Below are positions 42,959-52,628 of a DNA stretch of 64,000 bases, piece after piece. The translations under genes and the position numbers were made by a program. The stretch is from JBKPNJ01 sp963695705 (lineage in GTDB: Bacteria > Actinomycetota > Actinomycetes > Propionibacteriales > Nocardioidaceae), in the NCBI GenBank assembly GCA_963695705.1, contig CAVOHB010000006.1, positions 496,001 to 560,000 on the forward strand. Reading direction: 5' to 3'. The notes beneath the pieces were generated by a model, which saw only the letters and a program-made list of their open reading frames with translations, did not search any database and had not been told where the DNA came from. Positions within the stretch are counted from its first letter, which is position 1, and each line of letters starts with the position of its first letter.

Positions 42959-43993
42959 GTGACGACAGCCTGGGTCCTGCACGTGGACCTCGACCAGTTC
43001 ATCGCCGCGGTCGAGATCCTCCGCCGTCCGGAGCTGGCCGGTCGACCGGTGGTGGTTGGCGGCCGCGGCGATCCAAGCGAGCGTGGAGTGGTGTCCACGG
43101 CGTCGTACGAGGCCCGGACGTTCGGCGTCGGCTCGGGGATGCCGCTGCGGCTCGCGCTCCGCAAGTGCCCGGAGGCGGTGTTCCTGCCCGTGGACGCCCC
43201 GGCCTACGAGGAGGCATCGACGGTGGTGATGGACACCCTGCGGTCGTTGGACGTCGTCGTCGAGGTGCTCGGGTGGGACGAGGCGTTCCTTGGTGTCGAG
43301 ACGGAGGACCCGGAGGCGTTCGCACGCGAGGTTCAGGATGCCGTGTTCACCGCGACCGGCCTGCACTGCTCGGTCGGGATCGGCGACAACAAGCCGCGGG
43401 CGAAGATCGCCACCGAGTTCGGGAAGCCGCGTGGCATGTTTCGGCTCACCGAGGAGAACTGGTACGCGGTCATGGCCGACCGTCCGACCCAGGCGCTCTG
43501 GGGCATTGGCACCAAGACCGCGAAGCGGCTTGCCGGCCTGGGAATTCACACGGTGCGCGAGCTGGCCCGGGCCGACCCACACCACCTCGCGGCGGAGCTG
43601 GGGCCGACCATGGGCCCCTGGTACCGCCGGCTCGCCCGGGGAGTCGACCACTCGCCGGTCGACAGCACGCCATACATCCCCCGAGGGAGGGGTCGGGAGA
43701 AGACGTTCCAGCAGAACCTGACCGACGCATGGCAGATCGAGGAGGAGGTACGGCGACTGGCCCAGCAGGTGACCCATGACCTGCTCACCGAGGGCCGGCC
43801 GGCGATCCGGGTGGCGATCAAGGTCCGCTACGCGCCGTTCTTCACGCACACACGCAGCCTGACGCTGCCGGCGCCGACAACCGAGGCCGAGGTCATCACG
43901 GCGGCGGCGCTGGGTCTCACCGCGAAACTCGACCCCGGCCGGCCCGTACGCCTGCTGGGGGTGCGGGTGGAGATGCCCCGGCCGGAGTCCTGA
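42959..43993 (+). CDS. dinB: Y-family DNA polymerase IV
   Basis: Error-prone translesion polymerase, 344 aa from GTG 42959. Catalytic acids are Asp10 in HVDLDQF and Asp107-Glu108 in GWDEAFLG; SIGIGDNKPRAKIATEFGKP-type sequence (here SVGIGDNKPRAKIATEF) and LWGIGTKTAKRL mark the fingers and thumb. The usual SxDEAYLD motif is GWDEAFLG, as in one actinobacterial DinB group. The C-terminus stops soon after the little-finger domain (VRLLGVRVEMPRPES) without an obvious beta-clamp motif. No LexA box was found upstream, so SOS control is not supported here. Confidence 0.92.
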   Translation: MTTAWVLHVDLDQFIAAVEILRRPELAGRPVVVGGRGDPSERGVVSTASYEARTFGVGSGMPLRLALRKCPEAVFLPVDAPAYEEASTVVMDTLRSLDVVVEVLGWDEAFLGVETEDPEAFAREVQDAVFTATGLHCSVGIGDNKPRAKIATEFGKPRGMFRLTEENWYAVMADRPTQALWGIGTKTAKRLAGLGIHTVRELARADPHHLAAELGPTMGPWYRRLARGVDHSPVDSTPYIPRGRGREKTFQQNLTDAWQIEEEVRRLAQQVTHDLLTEGRPAIRVAIKVRYAPFFTHTRSLTLPAPTTEAEVITAAALGLTAKLDPGRPVRLLGVRVEMPRPES

Positions 43994-44016
43994 CCCTGCA
44001 CGAGCGCTCGCTGCCC

Positions 44017-45189
44017 TCAGCCGATCGCGGTCGCCATTCGGGTCACGGCCGCATCGAGGATCTCCCCGCTGGTACCGAAGTTGAGCCTCACCCAACCGCT
44101 CCCGACCGACCCGAAGGTCGGCCCGGGCTCGAGCCCGACACGCCCCCGCTCGAGGAACAGGTCACACGGCTCTGACCCGGAGCCGTACGCCCGGCAGTCA
44201 AGCCAGGCGAGGAATGTGGCCTCCGGCGGCGACCAACGGACATCCGGAAGACGCTCGGTCAGCAGCGACCCGAGCTCGGTGCGTCGCTGGTCGAGAGTGG
44301 CGATGAGCGCATCCAGCCAGGGACCGCCGTCGGTGAACGCCGCGATCGCGGCCATCACGCCGAAGTGCCCGACCCGCCAGCGGGTGTCCTCGGGCCGGCG
44401 GTCGACGACCGCCCGCATCGCCGGCGAGGCTGAAACGATCAGACCGCACTTGAGGCCGGCCAGGTTCCACGCCTTGCTGGCGGAGACCAGACTCACCCCG
44501 ATCTCGGCAGCGCCCGGCACTGTGAGGAGTGGCGTGAACTCCTGACCCGGCAGCACGAGCGGCCCGTGGATCTCGTCGCTGATGATCGTGACGCCGTGCT
44601 CGTGCGCGAGTCGGACGACCGCCGCCAGCTCGTCGGCCGAGTGCACGCGCCCGACCGGGTTCTGCGGGTTGCACAGGATGTATGCGGCCGGCCGCCGCGC
44701 GAACGCCTGCGCCAGTCCGTCCAGATCCAAAGCCCACGATCCGGCGAGATCCTGCCGAAGTGGTGCCTCGACCAGCTCGGAGCCGGACTCCTCGACCCAG
44801 TGGAAGAAGGGCGGGTAGACCGGTGGGCTGATCACGACCTCGGCCCCGGACGGGCAGAGGATGCGGAGCAGCTCGACGCAGGCCATCCCGACATCGGTTG
44901 CCGCCACCACCGCTTCGGGGTCGATCGCCCAGTCCCACCGCGCGGCGGCGAACCCGGCCAGAGCTTCGCCGAGCGCCGTCCCCGGGATCGCGTACCCCGT
45001 GTCAGACATCCGCACTGCCTCGGCCAGCACGCCGCTGATCGGGGGCGCGAGAGAGAAGTCCATCTCGGCCACCGGAAGGGGGAGGACATCGGCGGCAAAT
45101 CTGTGCCACTTCGCGCTGCGACGGCGACGGAGCACGGCGAGGTCGTCGACCGGCAGGGGCACGGGGATCGCGGTCGGGTTCACGACCAT
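44017..45189 (-). CDS. MalY/PatB-type PLP-dependent aminotransferase or C-S lyase
   Basis: A 390-aa fold-type I PLP enzyme. The PLP lysine is Lys239 in SASKAWNLAGLKCG, the phosphate and pyridine contacts are in NPQNPVGRVH and ISDEIHGPLV, and LRQDLAGSWALDL with PPVYPPFF match the MalY/PatB (cystathionine beta-lyase) subgroup. The reaction is probably beta-elimination on cystathionine or a related sulfur amino acid, but a true aminotransferase cannot be excluded. Convergent with dinB (23 bases between stops) and divergent from the DUF445 gene. Confidence 0.9.
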   Translation of the reverse strand: MVVNPTAIPVPLPVDDLAVLRRRRSAKWHRFAADVLPLPVAEMDFSLAPPISGVLAEAVRMSDTGYAIPGTALGEALAGFAAARWDWAIDPEAVVAATDVGMACVELLRILCPSGAEVVISPPVYPPFFHWVEESGSELVEAPLRQDLAGSWALDLDGLAQAFARRPAAYILCNPQNPVGRVHSADELAAVVRLAHEHGVTIISDEIHGPLVLPGQEFTPLLTVPGAAEIGVSLVSASKAWNLAGLKCGLIVSASPAMRAVVDRRPEDTRWRVGHFGVMAAIAAFTDGGPWLDALIATLDQRRTELGSLLTERLPDVRWSPPEATFLAWLDCRAYGSGSEPCDLFLERGRVGLEPGPTFGSVGSGWVRLNFGTSGEILDAAVTRMATAIG

Positions 45190-45373
45190 GGCGTGTCCGC
45201 GCGCTGCTGACGGTCACGGTCCAGTACCCGCATGGCATCCCTCTCCCGGTGCTCGGACGCTCCAGCATCGCATCACGGTCTACCGTTCGCCCGGCACTCA
45301 GCGACCTTCCTGACGCGCGCGCAGCCGGCCGAACGTGCGCGCGACGTCGGGAGCGCACTGGCATGCTGCTCGC

Positions 45374-46633
45374 GTGAGCACACCTACGGCCATGTTGCTC
45401 GACACCCCGGCCGACGTCGAACGCCGGCGTGGGCTGCGCCGGATGCGCACGGTCGCGCTGGCGCTGCTGCTCGCCGCCGCCGCCATCTACCTCGCGACCC
45501 TGCACCAAGGCGGCGCGTGGGGCTATGTCCACGCAACCGCGGAGGCCTCGATGGTCGGCGCCATCGCCGACTGGTTCGCGGTCACGGCGCTCTTCCGCAG
45601 ACCGCTGGGCCTGCCGATCCCGCACACAGCGATCATCCCGACCCGCAAGGACGCGTTGGCCCGCAGCCTCCAGGAGTTCTTCACGCAGAACTTCCTGGCC
45701 GAGTCGGTCGTACGGGATCGGGTGGCGACAGCCGAGGTGGGCCGCCGGATCGGAAGCTGGCTGGCCGACGAGAAGCACAGCACGAGGGTCGTGGACGAGA
45801 CGACGAAGATGCTGCGCCGGCTGCTGGCGCGCGTCCGCGACGAGGATGTCACCGCGCTGGTCACCGACGAGCTCCTGCCCCGACTGGCCGAGGAACCGCT
45901 CAGCGAGGTCACCGGCCGGCTCCTGCAGGAGATCGTCGCGGCCAAGGCGCATCACGGACTCGTCGACCTCGCCGTGCTCGAGGCGCACCGATGGCTGGTC
46001 GAGAACCCGGAGACGGTGGTGCGTGTCGTCGGTGAGCGCGCACCGCTGTGGACCCCGCAGTGGCTCGACGACCGGGTGGCGCGGCGCGTGCACCGCGAGG
46101 TCGTGGAATGGATCACCGACGTGCGGGATCACCCGAACCACTCGGTCCGGCTGGCGCTGGACAACCTGCTCGCCGATCTGGCCGAGGACCTGCAGACCGA
46201 CCCCGACACGATCGAGCAGGCCGAGCGGCTCAAGCGGCGCCTGCTCGCCTCGCCGCAGGTCGCGACCGCGATCACCTCGATATGGAACGCGGCGCGCCGT
46301 GCTCTCGTGGAGACGCTCGAGGATCCGGGTAGTCATACACGCCGGCGGGCGGTCTCCGCACTGGCGGAGTTCGGTCAGCGGCTGCTGGACGACGCGCCGC
46401 TGCGCGGCCGCCTCGACGGGTACGCCGCCGACATCGCTGCCTACATCGTCACGACGTACGGCGCGGAGATGACCACGGTGATCACGGAGACCATCGAGCG
46501 CTGGGACGGGCGGGAGGCGGCCCGCCGCATCGAGCTGCACGTCGGCCGCGACCTGCAGTTCATCCGCATCAACGGCACCCTGGTCGGTGGACTGGCCGGG
46601 CTGGTGATCTACGCGCTGGCCCAGCTGCTCTGA
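45374..46633 (+). CDS. DUF445 membrane protein
   Basis: A 419-aa protein with membrane segments at both ends (ALALLLAAAAIYLATL and TLVGGLAGLVIYALAQLL) and a long helical middle. EASMVGAIADWFAVTALFRR and HTAIIPTRKDALARSLQEFF are the signature of DUF445 family proteins, with the second half (GREAARRIELHVGRDLQFIR) also conserved. The function is unknown; some members are linked to envelope integrity. Start GTG 45374 is preferred, with ATG 45392 possible. Confidence 0.9.
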   Translation: MSTPTAMLLDTPADVERRRGLRRMRTVALALLLAAAAIYLATLHQGGAWGYVHATAEASMVGAIADWFAVTALFRRPLGLPIPHTAIIPTRKDALARSLQEFFTQNFLAESVVRDRVATAEVGRRIGSWLADEKHSTRVVDETTKMLRRLLARVRDEDVTALVTDELLPRLAEEPLSEVTGRLLQEIVAAKAHHGLVDLAVLEAHRWLVENPETVVRVVGERAPLWTPQWLDDRVARRVHREVVEWITDVRDHPNHSVRLALDNLLADLAEDLQTDPDTIEQAERLKRRLLASPQVATAITSIWNAARRALVETLEDPGSHTRRRAVSALAEFGQRLLDDAPLRGRLDGYAADIAAYIVTTYGAEMTTVITETIERWDGREAARRIELHVGRDLQFIRINGTLVGGLAGLVIYALAQLL

Positions 46634-46717
46634 TGCCCCGGTGCTCCGATCGGATCTCCAGGGATTGCGGCTGCTCGAGCCACCGCAGACCCTAGAGATC
46701 ACCGGCGGGGCAGGCGG

Positions 46718-47887
46718 CTACTCGTAGACCAGCTTCTGCGGGCCGGGGTAGACATAGGACAGCCCGTCACGCAGCCTGTCCCGCCAGTTCTCCCAGCTGT
46801 GTCCGTCCCTCGCCTCGACGAACCGCACGTCCACGCCCGCGGACTCCAGGGTGAGCACCATCGAGCGATTGGGGACGATCAACGGCTCGTACACCCCGCA
46901 GCTGAGGAACGCGCGGTCGGCCACCCGCCGCGGCCTGGCACGGAACCGGTTGACGAACTTCACTACGGGGTCGAACACCGGGCCGCCCCCGTGATCGGTG
47001 GCGATGTCGGTGAACACGAACGAACCCGACATCAGCACCAGCGACCCGTACGTGTCGGGGGATCGGTTCGCCGCCGACAGGGCGGCGATCGCCCCGAAGC
47101 TGGATCCGAGCAGGCAGCGCCCCGACCGCTGGTGGACCAGTGGCAGCTCACGCTCGAGCTGCGGCAGGAGCTCGTTGGTGACGAAGCGGGAGTGGGCGGT
47201 GGAGTTGGCGTACTCCTTCAACCGGTCCACCGGATGCAGGAACGCCACGACCATCTCGGCGATGTCGAGCCGATGGATGAGGTTGTCGAGGACGGTCTTC
47301 GCCGCCGCGTACTGCAGGAAGTCGGCACCGTCGTGCACGACCAGCAGCGGGTACGTCGCCGTACGCCTGAAGCGCGCCGGTACGTACAGCGTCACCTCGC
47401 AGTCGCGGCCGAGGGCCTTGCTCGGGACGACCAACCCGGTGAGGTCGCCGGGTCGTGCGTCCGGATCCGGCAATGTCCATTCGGGGGTCTCGTAGCCGTA
47501 GGCGAAGCAGATCGAGGAGCTGCCCATCGGGCTGTGCGACAGGTGCGGGTTCAGCGGGTCGTTGAACCGCTCGTAGTGCTCGCCGCGCCGGACCTCGATC
47601 TGGTACTCGATCCTGGAGCCTTCGGGCAGCTCCAGCACCAGGTACCACAGGTCGGTTCCGCGCAGCCGCCGCAGTGGCAGCCGGTTCGGCAACCCGACGA
47701 TGCGCTGCACGACGTGCACCTCGTCGGCCTCGCCCCGGAACAGGAACGTGCATCGGGCGCCCTCGACGACCGGGACGTCGTGCTCCTCGAGGAAGCGGTC
47801 CACGTCCGATGCGTGCAGCGGCATGCGCTCCTTGAGCCGGTTGATCGCGAGCCGCCCGACGGTCGCGGTCGCCGGCTGCGCGCTCAC
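46718..47887 (-). CDS. Esterase (alpha/beta-hydrolase, Fes-like), distal gene of left ATP-grasp operon
   Basis: A 389-aa protein: the N-terminal part resembles an enterochelin-esterase N-terminal beta-sandwich (RGTDLWYLVLELPEGSRIEY) and the C-terminal part an esterase-D fold with nucleophile elbow LLGSSFGAIAAL, an acid region (SGSFVFTDI) and His in ARDGHSWENWRDRL. Start GTG 47887 overlaps the upstream gene's TGA (GTGA). It would hydrolyse an ester, amide or thioester, plausibly releasing the ligase-built product; the true substrate is unknown. Confidence 0.85.
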   Translation of the reverse strand: MSAQPATATVGRLAINRLKERMPLHASDVDRFLEEHDVPVVEGARCTFLFRGEADEVHVVQRIVGLPNRLPLRRLRGTDLWYLVLELPEGSRIEYQIEVRRGEHYERFNDPLNPHLSHSPMGSSSICFAYGYETPEWTLPDPDARPGDLTGLVVPSKALGRDCEVTLYVPARFRRTATYPLLVVHDGADFLQYAAAKTVLDNLIHRLDIAEMVVAFLHPVDRLKEYANSTAHSRFVTNELLPQLERELPLVHQRSGRCLLGSSFGAIAALSAANRSPDTYGSLVLMSGSFVFTDIATDHGGGPVFDPVVKFVNRFRARPRRVADRAFLSCGVYEPLIVPNRSMVLTLESAGVDVRFVEARDGHSWENWRDRLRDGLSYVYPGPQKLVYE

Positions 47888-48804
47888 GCCTCCTCCAGCC
47901 GGATGATGTGCCCGTCGACCGCGACGACGCGCGCGCTCGGCGGCAGTGCGCCGTCTGGGGACAGATCCATCTGGGTCCCGTCGTCGAGCACCACGCACCT
48001 GGCCGGCGCGAACCTGCGCGCCAGGATCGCCATCCGGGTCAGGTCGTCGACGCGGAGCCGACGCCGGGCGTGCGGCAGCAGGACCATGTCGCGGATGAGC
48101 CCGAGCCCGTCGTCGTAGATCTCGGCGGGAGTCGGGCCGTGTGGCGCGCGGTCGTGAAAGAGCACCACGTGGTCCGTCAGGGCCATCGCGCCGGCGGACC
48201 AGGCCACGACCGCCGGCGGGATGCACGCCGCCACGTTGAACAGCGCGAGGGTGCGCACCAGAACGCCGACATGCCCGCCGGCGACGACCAACCCGGCCGC
48301 CTGCTCCAGGATCTGGCGCACCGAGGCGCGGTGCTCGGCGATGACCGGCCGCTCCTCGGCGGGATAGGCCGCGCTGAAGTCCTCGTGCGCGGCGCGGACC
48401 CGGGCGAGATGGCTGTCGTCGACCTGGCGGACGACCGCCTCGGCGTCGGCCAGCGCGGCCGCGATCGCCCGGGGTCGATCGCCGCTGCGACGGGCGAGCG
48501 TGTACATCGCGCCGAGCGCCGACTCGAGCTGAACCAGGTGGAGCTGGCGGAGCTCGTCGAGAACCGCGCGATGGTCGAGCTCGGCGGCCGCGTACTCCGG
48601 GTCGCGGTCGTGGACGTCGACCCAGCGGCCGTAGAGCCCGAGGTTGATGCCGCGTCCCGCCAGCAGGCGGTTCATCTCGGCGTCGTCCGGTTCGCGCTCC
48701 TCCCAGCCGGCGGTGACCGTCGCCAGCGGAGCGTGGCCGTCGATGTGGCCCACCACCTGGTCGACCGTGGGCCGCCGTTGTGGCCCCAGGAGGGTCACGC
48801 GCAC
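47884..48804 (-). CDS. Type 1 glutamine amidotransferase-like / peptidase S51-like protein
   Basis: A 306-aa protein. The C-terminal half has a nucleophile elbow AWSAGAMALTD (Ser203) preceded by VVAGGHVGVLVRTLALFN, and a histidine-containing VLFHDRAPHG, the layout of S51 peptidases (aspartyl dipeptidase, cyanophycinase). The N-terminal half is an unusual helical extension after TLLGPQRRPTVDQVV. S51 enzymes hydrolyse Asp-linked peptides, so this may trim a product of the adjacent ligases. It overlaps the esterase gene by 4 bases and starts 7 bases after the ATP-grasp stop. Confidence 0.75.
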   Translation of the reverse strand: MRVTLLGPQRRPTVDQVVGHIDGHAPLATVTAGWEEREPDDAEMNRLLAGRGINLGLYGRWVDVHDRDPEYAAAELDHRAVLDELRQLHLVQLESALGAMYTLARRSGDRPRAIAAALADAEAVVRQVDDSHLARVRAAHEDFSAAYPAEERPVIAEHRASVRQILEQAAGLVVAGGHVGVLVRTLALFNVAACIPPAVVAWSAGAMALTDHVVLFHDRAPHGPTPAEIYDDGLGLIRDMVLLPHARRRLRVDDLTRMAILARRFAPARCVVLDDGTQMDLSPDGALPPSARVVAVDGHIIRLEEA

Positions 48805-48811
48805 GAGCGGC

Positions 48812-50035
48812 TCACTCGGCGTAGACGTGAACGGTGCGTCCGACGTCGTCGAGCATCGCCCGGAGTGCGTCGTAGTCGGGGTGGCGCATCCGTACGTACG
48901 CGTTTGCCATGTAGCCGGCCGCGACCGGCTGGGTCGGCGTGCCTGGGTTCGGCAGGTGTGCGTCGATCACCCATTCACCGTGCCGCGCCTGGATGTCCTC
49001 CACGCCCGAGTACCCACGGATCTGACCGTCCTGGTCCGGCCGGAGAGCCACGATGCCGCTCGCGTACCGGCGCGACGGCGACGCGGAAACCTTGCCGTGC
49101 ACGATCGCGTTCGCCCATTCGCGGTAGACGTCGAGGTCGTTGCCTGCCGAGTACAGGTCCCAGGCGCCGACTCCCGGCGGCCGGCAGCCGATCTCGGAGA
49201 AGCGCAGGCCCTTCGGTCCGAAGAACCACTCCATGTGTGTGGCGCTGGTGCCGATGCCGAGCGCCTCGTTGACGCGCTGGCCCATCTCGCGGAGCATGCC
49301 GTACTCCTCGACCGAGTCGACACGGTTCGTCGAGACGAACTGAGGCGAGATCCACCGGGAGCGCATCGCCTCCAGCACGTTGGGGTAGTAGTGCGAGACG
49401 AAGTCCAGGGCAGGGTGCCCGTCGATGGACAGCGTGTCGTAGAAGCCCTCGTGCCCCTCGACGAACTCCTCGACCGCGATCGACGCGACACCCTGGCCGC
49501 CGAAGGACCCGAGCGCCGCCTCCAGCTCGGCCCGGTTGTCCGCGCGAGTCGTGTCGAGCGCCCCGGCGCCGCTTCGCGGCTTGAGGATCAGCGGGTAACC
49601 CACGGCGTCGGCGAAGCCGTAGACCTCGGCGGCGGTGTTGGCGGCGGTCGAGGCGGCCGTCGGCACCCCTGCCTCCCGCAGGGTCTCCTTCATCGACGGC
49701 TTGTCCCGGCACAGCCACGCAGTGCGTACGGACGTGCCGGGGATCGTGCAGTTCTCCCGGACCTGCGCGGTCGGCATGGTGTGCGCCTCGATCGTCGTCT
49801 CGAGCCGGTCGACCCAGACCTTGTCCTGTATCCAGCGGACCGTATCGGTCATCACGTCCACGTCGATGACGGTGGGCACCTGGTGATAGTGCGTCATCCA
49901 GCTCTTGAGCTGCTCGTCGAGCGTATCCGCCGGGTATTCACCGATGCCGATGACGTTGGCTCCCGCCTCGGCCAGGGCGCGAACGAACTCCCGTTGGTTG
50001 GGCGGGAAGAAGGGCTCCACGAAGACGACGTTCAC
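48812..50035 (-). CDS. ATP-grasp amide ligase 1 (first gene of left operon)
   Basis: A 407-aa ATP-grasp enzyme from GTG 50035 (MNVVFVEPFFPPNQREFVRA). ATP lysine Lys152 is in LILKPRSGAGALDT, AVEEFVEGHEGFYD supplies purine contacts, and the metal-binding end is FSEIGCRPPG (Glu281, Arg285). ATHMEWFF just before it is shared with the next two ligases. ATP-grasp enzymes activate a carboxylate as acylphosphate and join it to an amine or thiol. Start codons of ligases 1 and 2 face each other across 153 bases, a likely bidirectional promoter. Confidence 0.88.
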   Translation of the reverse strand: MNVVFVEPFFPPNQREFVRALAEAGANVIGIGEYPADTLDEQLKSWMTHYHQVPTVIDVDVMTDTVRWIQDKVWVDRLETTIEAHTMPTAQVRENCTIPGTSVRTAWLCRDKPSMKETLREAGVPTAASTAANTAAEVYGFADAVGYPLILKPRSGAGALDTTRADNRAELEAALGSFGGQGVASIAVEEFVEGHEGFYDTLSIDGHPALDFVSHYYPNVLEAMRSRWISPQFVSTNRVDSVEEYGMLREMGQRVNEALGIGTSATHMEWFFGPKGLRFSEIGCRPPGVGAWDLYSAGNDLDVYREWANAIVHGKVSASPSRRYASGIVALRPDQDGQIRGYSGVEDIQARHGEWVIDAHLPNPGTPTQPVAAGYMANAYVRMRHPDYDALRAMLDDVGRTVHVYAE

Positions 50036-50188
50036 GCCCGGAATGCTAGACCCTCGCCCCTGCGCGCGCCGACAACACAGCGGGCCTCCTGACGCCGCAC
50101 GCCCGGCCCGGCCGGGCAAGGAGCGGGCCGAGACGGCGAGCCGGCCGAGCCCGGCGGCGCGTGGCCGGGACCGGTAACGTCCCAGCGT

Positions 50189-51418
50189 ATGGTCGTCGCC
50201 GCGTTTGTTGCGCCATTCCTGCTCGAAGCCACGACCCGGTTCGTCGCGGCCGCCGCCCAGCTGCCGGGAGTACGCCTGGGGCTCATCACGACAGAGCCCT
50301 CGTCGAGCCTGCCGCCGCTGCTCCGCGAGCACCTCGCCGGCCACTGGCGGGTGGACGACGCTCTCGACCCCCGGCAGATCGCCGAGGCGGTCACCGGCCT
50401 GAGTGGCCAGATGGGGCGGATCGAACGTCTGGTCGCCGCCCTGGAGCAGCTCCAGGTCCCGCTGGCCCAGGTCCGGGAGGCGCTCGGGATTGCGGGCATG
50501 GACGAGCAGACCGCGGTCAACGTCAGGGACAAGGCCCGGATGAAGACCGTGCTCCGCGCCGCCGGCATCCCGTGCGCTCGTCACCAACTCGTCACCGGCG
50601 TGACCGAGGCGGTTGCCTTCGCCGAGGAGGTGGGCTTCCCATTGGTGGCCAAGCCACCGGCCGGGGCGGGAGCGCAGGCGACGTACCGGCTCGACAGCGT
50701 CGATGCGCTGCGTGGCTGGTTGCAGGTGGTCGCGCCGAGCGGGCCGGATCCGGGGCTTCTCGAGGAGTTCCTGACCGGTGAGGAGCACACCTTCGACAGC
50801 GTCACCCTCGGCGACCAGACGGTCTGGGGATCGATCGCGGACTACCTGCCGCCGCCGCTGGACGTGCTGCGCAACCCGTGGGTGCAGTGGACGGTGCTGC
50901 TGCCGCGCCAGATCGACGGTCCTCAGTACGCCAGCATCCATCGGATCGGGCCGGCGGCACTCCAGGCCCTCGGGGTCCGTGACTCGCTGACGCACATGGA
51001 GTGGTTCCGGCGGCCGGACGGCTCGGTGGCCGTCTCCGAGGTCGCCGCCCGGCCGCCCGGTGCGCAGATCACGTCGATGCTCGGATATGTGCACGACGTC
51101 GACTTCCACCGGGTGTGGGCCGAGCTGGTCGTGCTCGGCAGCTTCTCGCCACCCGAACGCCGGTACGCCGCGGGCACCGCCTATCTGCGCGGTCAGGGCA
51201 AGGGCCGGGTGCGTGCCGTGCACGGCGCGGACGCCCTGCAGAGGGAGCTGGGCCACCTCGTCGTCGAGGCGCGACTGCCGCAGCCCGGTCAGTCCGCGTC
51301 GTCCAGCTATGAGGGGGAGGGTTACGTCACGGTCCGTCATCCGGAGACCGGTGTCGTCCAGGATGCGCTGCAGCGGATCGTCAGCGGCATCCGGGTGGAG
51401 CTGGTGGAGGCGGAGTGA
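50189..51418 (+). CDS. ATP-grasp amide ligase 2 (first gene of right operon)
   Basis: A 409-aa ATP-grasp enzyme from ATG 50189 (MVVAAFVAPFLLEATTRF). ATP lysine is in LVAKPPAGAGAQATYR, then LLEEFLTGEEHTFDSV, LTHMEWFR and SEVAARPPGAQITSML. The N-terminal pre-grasp domain is quite different from ligases 1 and 3, suggesting another carboxylate or amine substrate. The stop overlaps the GTG of ligase 3 (GTGA). Confidence 0.88.
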   Translation: MVVAAFVAPFLLEATTRFVAAAAQLPGVRLGLITTEPSSSLPPLLREHLAGHWRVDDALDPRQIAEAVTGLSGQMGRIERLVAALEQLQVPLAQVREALGIAGMDEQTAVNVRDKARMKTVLRAAGIPCARHQLVTGVTEAVAFAEEVGFPLVAKPPAGAGAQATYRLDSVDALRGWLQVVAPSGPDPGLLEEFLTGEEHTFDSVTLGDQTVWGSIADYLPPPLDVLRNPWVQWTVLLPRQIDGPQYASIHRIGPAALQALGVRDSLTHMEWFRRPDGSVAVSEVAARPPGAQITSMLGYVHDVDFHRVWAELVVLGSFSPPERRYAAGTAYLRGQGKGRVRAVHGADALQRELGHLVVEARLPQPGQSASSSYEGEGYVTVRHPETGVVQDALQRIVSGIRVELVEAE

Positions 51419-52628
51419 ACGTCGTCATGCTCTCGCCGGGCTTCCCGTTGGAGATGTCGTACTTCACCCGGGGTCTCGCCGCGGCCGGAGCCACCGTCAT
51501 CGGAGTCGGCGACCAGCCCCAGCACGCTTTGCCGACCGCCGCGCGGGAGGCTCTCGCACACTACGAGCATGTGTCGCTCTCCGACGAGGAGTCGGTGATC
51601 GGCGCGCTGCACGGACTGGCCCAGCACGTGCATCTGGACCAGGTCGAGTGCCTGTGGGAGCCGTACATGATCCTCGCGGCGCGCATCCGCGAGACGTTCG
51701 GGCTCCCAGGCATGACCGTCGATGAAACCGTTCCCTTTCGGGACAAGGAGCGGATGAAGCAGGTCCTCGACGCCGCCGGCATCCGAACCCCCCGGCACTC
51801 CAGCACCTCGACCGTCGCCGGCGCGTGGGACGCGGCGGAGCGGATCGGCTTCCCGCTGATCGTCAAGCCCATCGCCGGTGCGGGGTCGGCTGACACCTAC
51901 CGGGTCGAGACGGTCGAGGACATGGCCACGGTGCTGCCGCTGCTGCGCCACGTGCCTGAGATCAGCGTCGAGGAGTTCGTGGAGGGCGAGGAGTTCACCT
52001 TCGACACGGTGTGTGCCGACGGCGACATCCTGTTCGAGAACGTCTGCTGGTATCGGCCCAGGCCACTGGAGGCACGCAGCCATGAGTGGATCAGCCCGAT
52101 GACGGTGGCCTTGCGCGAGCTCGACGTACCCGACCTGCAGGGCGGCCGCACCATGGGCCGGCAGGTTCTCTCGGCGCTCGGCTTCCGGTCCGGGTTCACC
52201 CACATGGAGTGGTACCGCAAGGCCGACGGGGAGGTGGTGTTCGGCGAGATCGGCGCGCGACCCCCGGGGGACGCACGGTCGACGTGATGAACTACGTCAC
52301 GAACGCCGATCTCTTCCGTGGCTGGGCGGAGGCGGTCGTGCACGGCCGGATCTCGCAGCCGCTGGAGCGCCAGTTCAACGCGGCGAGCATCTTCAAGCGC
52401 GCCCAGGGTTCCGGTCATATCACGCACATCGACGGCCTGGACCAGCTGATGGTCGAGCTCGGTGACTCGGTGGCGACGCTCGAGCTGCTGCCGGTCGGAG
52501 CACATCGGCGCGACTGGCGCGCCACTTTGATCTCCGACGGAATGGTGATCGTCCGCCACCCCGAGCTCGCACGGACGATCGAGATCGCGGACCGCTTCGC
52601 CGCCGAGCTGCAGATGTTTGCCAGATGA
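51415..52628 (+). CDS. ATP-grasp amide ligase 3, interrupted by a one-base frameshift
   Basis: The first frame from GTG 51415 (MNVVMLSPGFPLEMSYFTRG) holds LIVKPIAGAGSADT, VEEFVEGEEFTFDT and FTHMEWYR, and stops after EIGARPPG at 52287. Adding one G in the C5G5 tract at 52261-52270 restores GRTVDVMNYVTNADLFRGWA and a full C-terminus ending LQMFAR at 52628. The restored sequence aligns with ligases 1 and 2 across the break. Restored length is about 404 aa. The stop overlaps the M20 start as ATGA. Either the assembly lacks a base in the homopolymer or the gene is newly broken. Confidence 0.85.

Noticed and set aside
42790..42960. LexA box before dinB (GCGAACCAGTTGGG)
   Set aside because: Half-site spacing is wrong for the 16-bp actinobacterial box and the second half does not match.
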